Below, piece after piece: positions 61,680 through 64,000 of a stretch of DNA of 64,000 nt; within the stretch, counting starts at the first letter, position 1, and every line of letters begins with the position of its first letter. The translations under genes were made by a program, and so were the position numbers. Source of the DNA: Paenibacillus illinoisensis NBRC 15959 (lineage in GTDB: Bacteria > Bacillota > Bacilli > Paenibacillales > Paenibacillaceae); contig NZ_BIME01000009.1 of assembly GCF_004000925.1 (NCBI RefSeq), positions 186,001-250,000 of the forward strand. The letters run 5' to 3'. The notes below the pieces were generated by a model that was not told the origin of the DNA, ran no database searches, and worked only from the letters and a program-made list of their open reading frames with translations.

Positions 61680-62921
61680 GTGGAAGTGGTTTTGGATCAA
61701 ACCGAATATGAGAAGTGTCTGGAATGTGGACACCAGATGAAAGTAAATCCAGGGTATGTCACCTGGTGTGAGAAGTGTAACTGGAATATTGACGAGGAAG
61801 AAGGGAAGCCGATTGAGGAACTTATACATAAAGGACTAAAGAAAAAGTCCACTGACCGATTATTCGAAGAATTCAAATATAGCGTTGATCGAAGGCTTCC
61901 CTTCAGCAAACAGAGGATATATACCTATTTGTTGGCAATCATCGTTCATGGATCAACTTTTGCGATTCTGGGTATGGCCATCTTTTTCTATTCAACCCAT
62001 TCCTCATGGTTATTTATATTAGCAAATGTTATGGTGCTACTATGGATCACGATTATCTTACCTTATCGCAAGCGTCTGCCAGGCAGGGCAATTCGAAGAG
62101 ACGAGTTTCCCGAACTATATGGCATGGTTGATGAAATTGGAGATCGTATGAATGTACCGCCTGTGGATATGATTATCCTTAATGAAGAATACGATGCATA
62201 CATACTGCATCTGAAAAGAAACAAGAGAGCCATTGTGCTCGGTGTTCCCTTTCTTGCAGCATTAACAATGCAGGAGAAAATAGCGGTGATCAGTCAACAA
62301 ATGAGCCATTTTGCTCACCCGAACATCTCAAACAGCTCATTGGTTGAGCGAGCCAAGCATGTGCTGGATTCATGGTATGACACTGTAGATCCTCAAGGAA
62401 GCGGACTTTTATACTGGGTTGTGTTTCCGCTCATCATACTTCGTCTCCTGTTATTTGCTATAATCAGCAGTATTTATGCATTACTGATCAAAAGCATGCG
62501 GCAAGAGATGCACCGATTATTCTATATTGCAGATCATGAGGCTTCAGAGACAGCTGGGAGTGAAGCGGTGTTGTCCCTGTTTCTAAAGTTTGAAATGGAA
62601 GGACTTTTTTTCCTTACTGCTGAACAGGTTGCGGAATATCAATATAACAAGGAACTGTATGACGAGTTCAGAAATCGGATGGCTGCTGTTCCTGGTCAGG
62701 AGATCCTTCGGCTTCAGCGTCTTCAAGAAATGCGCTATGCTGAAAAGCGTTCTTACCATCCTCCGATGAAAAATCGAATTGATTTGATTCGAGAGCATTG
62801 GGCGATAGTTCCTGCATACAGACCTGATCCGGCCAGAGAACGCAGGTTTAACGAAGAGTGTCGTGATCTGGAACAACGTTCTCAGAGAATTCTGTTAAAT
62901 GATCTGAGAGGCGCAGGCTAG
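61680..62921 (+). CDS. Degenerate M48-type metalloprotease homolog with N-terminal zinc ribbon
   Basis: This 413-residue protein has an N-terminal CLECG...CEKC zinc ribbon (~13-34), two membrane helices (~80-130), then an M48-like domain: GVPFLAALTMQEKIAVIS leading to QQMSH (~206-210) where the active HExxH is expected. The first His and the Glu are lost, so zinc catalysis is unlikely. Further helices follow at ~240-270. It may be a pseudoenzyme or scaffold. Start GTG 61680 lies inside its ribosome site; GTG 61686 (5 nt after GAGGAG) is the better start. Confidence 0.75.
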   Translation: MEVVLDQTEYEKCLECGHQMKVNPGYVTWCEKCNWNIDEEEGKPIEELIHKGLKKKSTDRLFEEFKYSVDRRLPFSKQRIYTYLLAIIVHGSTFAILGMAIFFYSTHSSWLFILANVMVLLWITIILPYRKRLPGRAIRRDEFPELYGMVDEIGDRMNVPPVDMIILNEEYDAYILHLKRNKRAIVLGVPFLAALTMQEKIAVISQQMSHFAHPNISNSSLVERAKHVLDSWYDTVDPQGSGLLYWVVFPLIILRLLLFAIISSIYALLIKSMRQEMHRLFYIADHEASETAGSEAVLSLFLKFEMEGLFFLTAEQVAEYQYNKELYDEFRNRMAAVPGQEILRLQRLQEMRYAEKRSYHPPMKNRIDLIREHWAIVPAYRPDPARERRFNEECRDLEQRSQRILLNDLRGAG

Positions 62922-62951
62922 CAAGTTTACTTCGGTGTAAGGGAGCTATAT

Positions 62952-62998
62952 AAAAAAACAAGGGCGCACCAGCCATAGGTATGGCTTGGATGTGCCCC
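62952..62998 (-). terminator. Terminator between the M48-like and YjzC-like genes
   Basis: On the minus strand GGGCACA-CCAAGCCATA/TATGGCT-GTGCGCCC, then TTGTTTTTTT. Confidence 0.8.
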
Positions 62999-63036
62999 AG
63001 TCATGTTTGCGAGAGAATCATTAAGCTTTAATGAAT

Positions 63037-63318
63037 TTAAAGATCTTTTCGTTGAAAGTTTCTGCGTGGAGAAGTAACTTTGCCGATTTTATCGGTATCG
63101 TTCTCTTTGGGTACCAGACGTTCGTCCGTGCGGCCTTCGTGATGATTCTCAAACATGAACTCCGTCAGCTTCCATTCCGATTTGCCCAGAACCGGATCAG
63201 CCGGGAAATGTTGACCACGGTGCAGATGTTCCTCGCGACCCGCTTCATTGATGTAAACTCCGTCGACTTCCACCTTTTCATGCGAAAGGGGCAGCATATC
63301 CTGTTCTTCGCGGTCCAT
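63037..63318 (-). CDS. YjzC-like small protein
   Basis: The core of this 93-residue protein (VDGVYINEAGREEHLHRGQ then HFPADPVLGKSEWKLTEF) matches the YjzC pattern GVYxExG...HLxxGxxFP...W. A basic tail follows (KEN...KVTSPRRNFQRKDL). Its function is unknown. The start at 63318 has AAAGGAGG 9 nt upstream; the longer frame to 63438 is not used. Confidence 0.75.
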   Translation of the reverse strand: MDREEQDMLPLSHEKVEVDGVYINEAGREEHLHRGQHFPADPVLGKSEWKLTEFMFENHHEGRTDERLVPKENDTDKIGKVTSPRRNFQRKDL

Positions 63319-63541
63319 GAAACAGCGCCTCCTTTGATACCAGTAATTTAACTGTATGGGTTGTCCGTGATAATATCCCCCGAATAGTTCCGTGTTATGC
63401 TGGATAGAATTAATTCCGTACAGAAGGGACATATTCATAAAATATGATTCGGGATTAAACTTTTTGGGCGTAAAAACCGTTATAAATAATAAGCAAAATC
63501 GTCAAGTCGTAACATACTCCCGAATATGCTACAATAAGATT

Positions 63542-63560
63542 ATGATTCAAACTGAATCAT
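63542..63560. promoter_or_regulatory. Perfect palindrome upstream of the last gene
   Basis: ATGATTCA-AAC-TGAATCAT, 8-bp arms with a 3-bp centre, follows a TACAAT -10-like hexamer (~63530). It could be an operator for the gene at 63717. Confidence 0.4.
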
Positions 63561-63716
63561 ATCGGGTATTTATAGTGTCAGGTACTTGCTTTCAGCGAGG
63601 TTCCCGACCTAAAGCTTGCTTTAAGCCGCGCACACAACTTCATGGATGGCATTTAAGACTTATTCGGCGTTCTCTAAACGGAGCATTCACTTTCAACGTT
63701 TTGGGAGGGAATTACA

Positions 63717-63905
63717 ATGGCAACGAAAGGTCACAATGAGGTCAAAGAAAGTTTGAGGGAAATGACTCGGATTTTCCGTCCTAAGGATCCAAAAAAATTC
63801 GTGAAGGAGTACGTGAGAAAATACCGGATTACGGGTGGATATGAGGAAGAATTGACTTCTGTGGTCGAGCACGAGCTTGTCAAGATGGATTCTTCCGTGT
63901 CCTGA
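63717..63905 (+). CDS. Small conserved hypothetical protein, 62 residues
   Basis: This highly charged helical protein reads VKESLREMTRIFRPKDPKKF and YEEELTSVVEHELVKMDSS. GGGAGGG lies 8 nt before ATG and a strong terminator follows, so it is real. No domain is recognised; it could bind nucleic acid or a protein partner. Confidence 0.75.
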   Translation: MATKGHNEVKESLREMTRIFRPKDPKKFVKEYVRKYRITGGYEEELTSVVEHELVKMDSSVS

Positions 63906-63942
63906 AACACATCATTGAATTATACTGTTCCGATATGAATAG

Positions 63943-63985
63943 AACCGTCTCCCGGGCGATATGCTCCGGCAGACGGTTTTTTTTG
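63943..63985 (+). terminator. Terminator after the last gene
   Basis: AACCGTCT/AGACGGTT stem with an inner loop, then TTTTTTTT. Confidence 0.85.
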
Positions 63986-64000
63986 CTGTCCTGGGATTTA

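Overview
The window looks like a chromosomal segment of a Paenibacillus-type spore-forming Firmicute. The reasons are Bacillota-style Shine-Dalgarno sites (AAGGAGG-like) before most genes, best family matches to Bacillus proteins (FosB, MscL, YesM/YesN, Xpt/PbuX, YjzC, YjcZ), small YjcZ-like sporulation proteins, and moderate GC with a few very GC-rich genes. No rRNA, tRNA, CRISPR array, IS element or phage gene was seen. Most of the window is ordinary core and accessory chromosome.

Layout: (1) 1-6.1 kb: the end of an MFS transporter, an NAD(P)-binding oxidoreductase, NAD(P)H-hydrate repair enzyme NnrE-NnrD, a gamma-glutamyltransferase and a general-stress SDR. (2) 6.2-10.7 kb: FosB thiol transferase, S9 peptidase, an APH-fold kinase and an SMI1/KNR4 protein. 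(3) 10.8-15.2 kb: class I ribonucleotide reductase nrdA-nrdB on the minus strand. It has a long leader (about 540 nt) with strong inverted repeats, an apparent terminator and NrdR-like boxes, and a dispersed hairpin repeat sits between nrdA and nrdB. (4) 15.3-20.6 kb: thiamine-binding protein, a lipoprotein, an XRE regulator with two matching operators, three YjcZ-like mini-proteins, and an ECF sigma/anti-sigma pair. (5) 20.8-29.7 kb: HD-GYP protein, PAP2 phosphatase, LytS-type histidine kinase, MFS transporter, RidA, TspO-like and BASS/arsenite-type transporters. (6) 29.7-36.6 kb: YesMN two-component system divergent from a sugar ABC importer (two permeases and a binding protein, no ATPase); a second copy of the dispersed repeat lies before the binding-protein gene. 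(7) 36.7-41.0 kb: a TetR-controlled module (TetR, SDR-hydrolase fusion, M29-like aminopeptidase) with a cluster of DnaA boxes on each side. (8) 41.3-54.3 kb: CheW, SNF2 helicase with SWIM partner, VanY-like carboxypeptidase, a second RidA, a copper-amine-oxidase-N domain protein, GNAT, Gfo/Idh/MocA and a UvrD-like helicase. (9) 54.6-64 kb: zinc-ribbon protein, TrmB regulator, NUDIX, MscL with a zinc-ribbon tail, guanine-class purine riboswitch with xpt-pbuX, DUF4870, a degenerate M48 protease homolog, a YjzC-like protein and a small conserved protein.

The most unusual signals lie between genes rather than in them: (a) two copies of a structured repeat with conserved inner blocks but different, self-complementary outer arms at 11961-12109 and 35043-35181; (b) paired DnaA-box clusters at 36706-36980 and 40885-41017; (c) near-identical 20-bp palindromes at 37030 and 37697, the first placed so that the TetR mRNA could be leaderless; (d) the unclassified nrdA leader RNA; (e) matched promoter blocks before the YjcZ-like genes. 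All functional readings come from sequence inspection only. No database or folding search was run.
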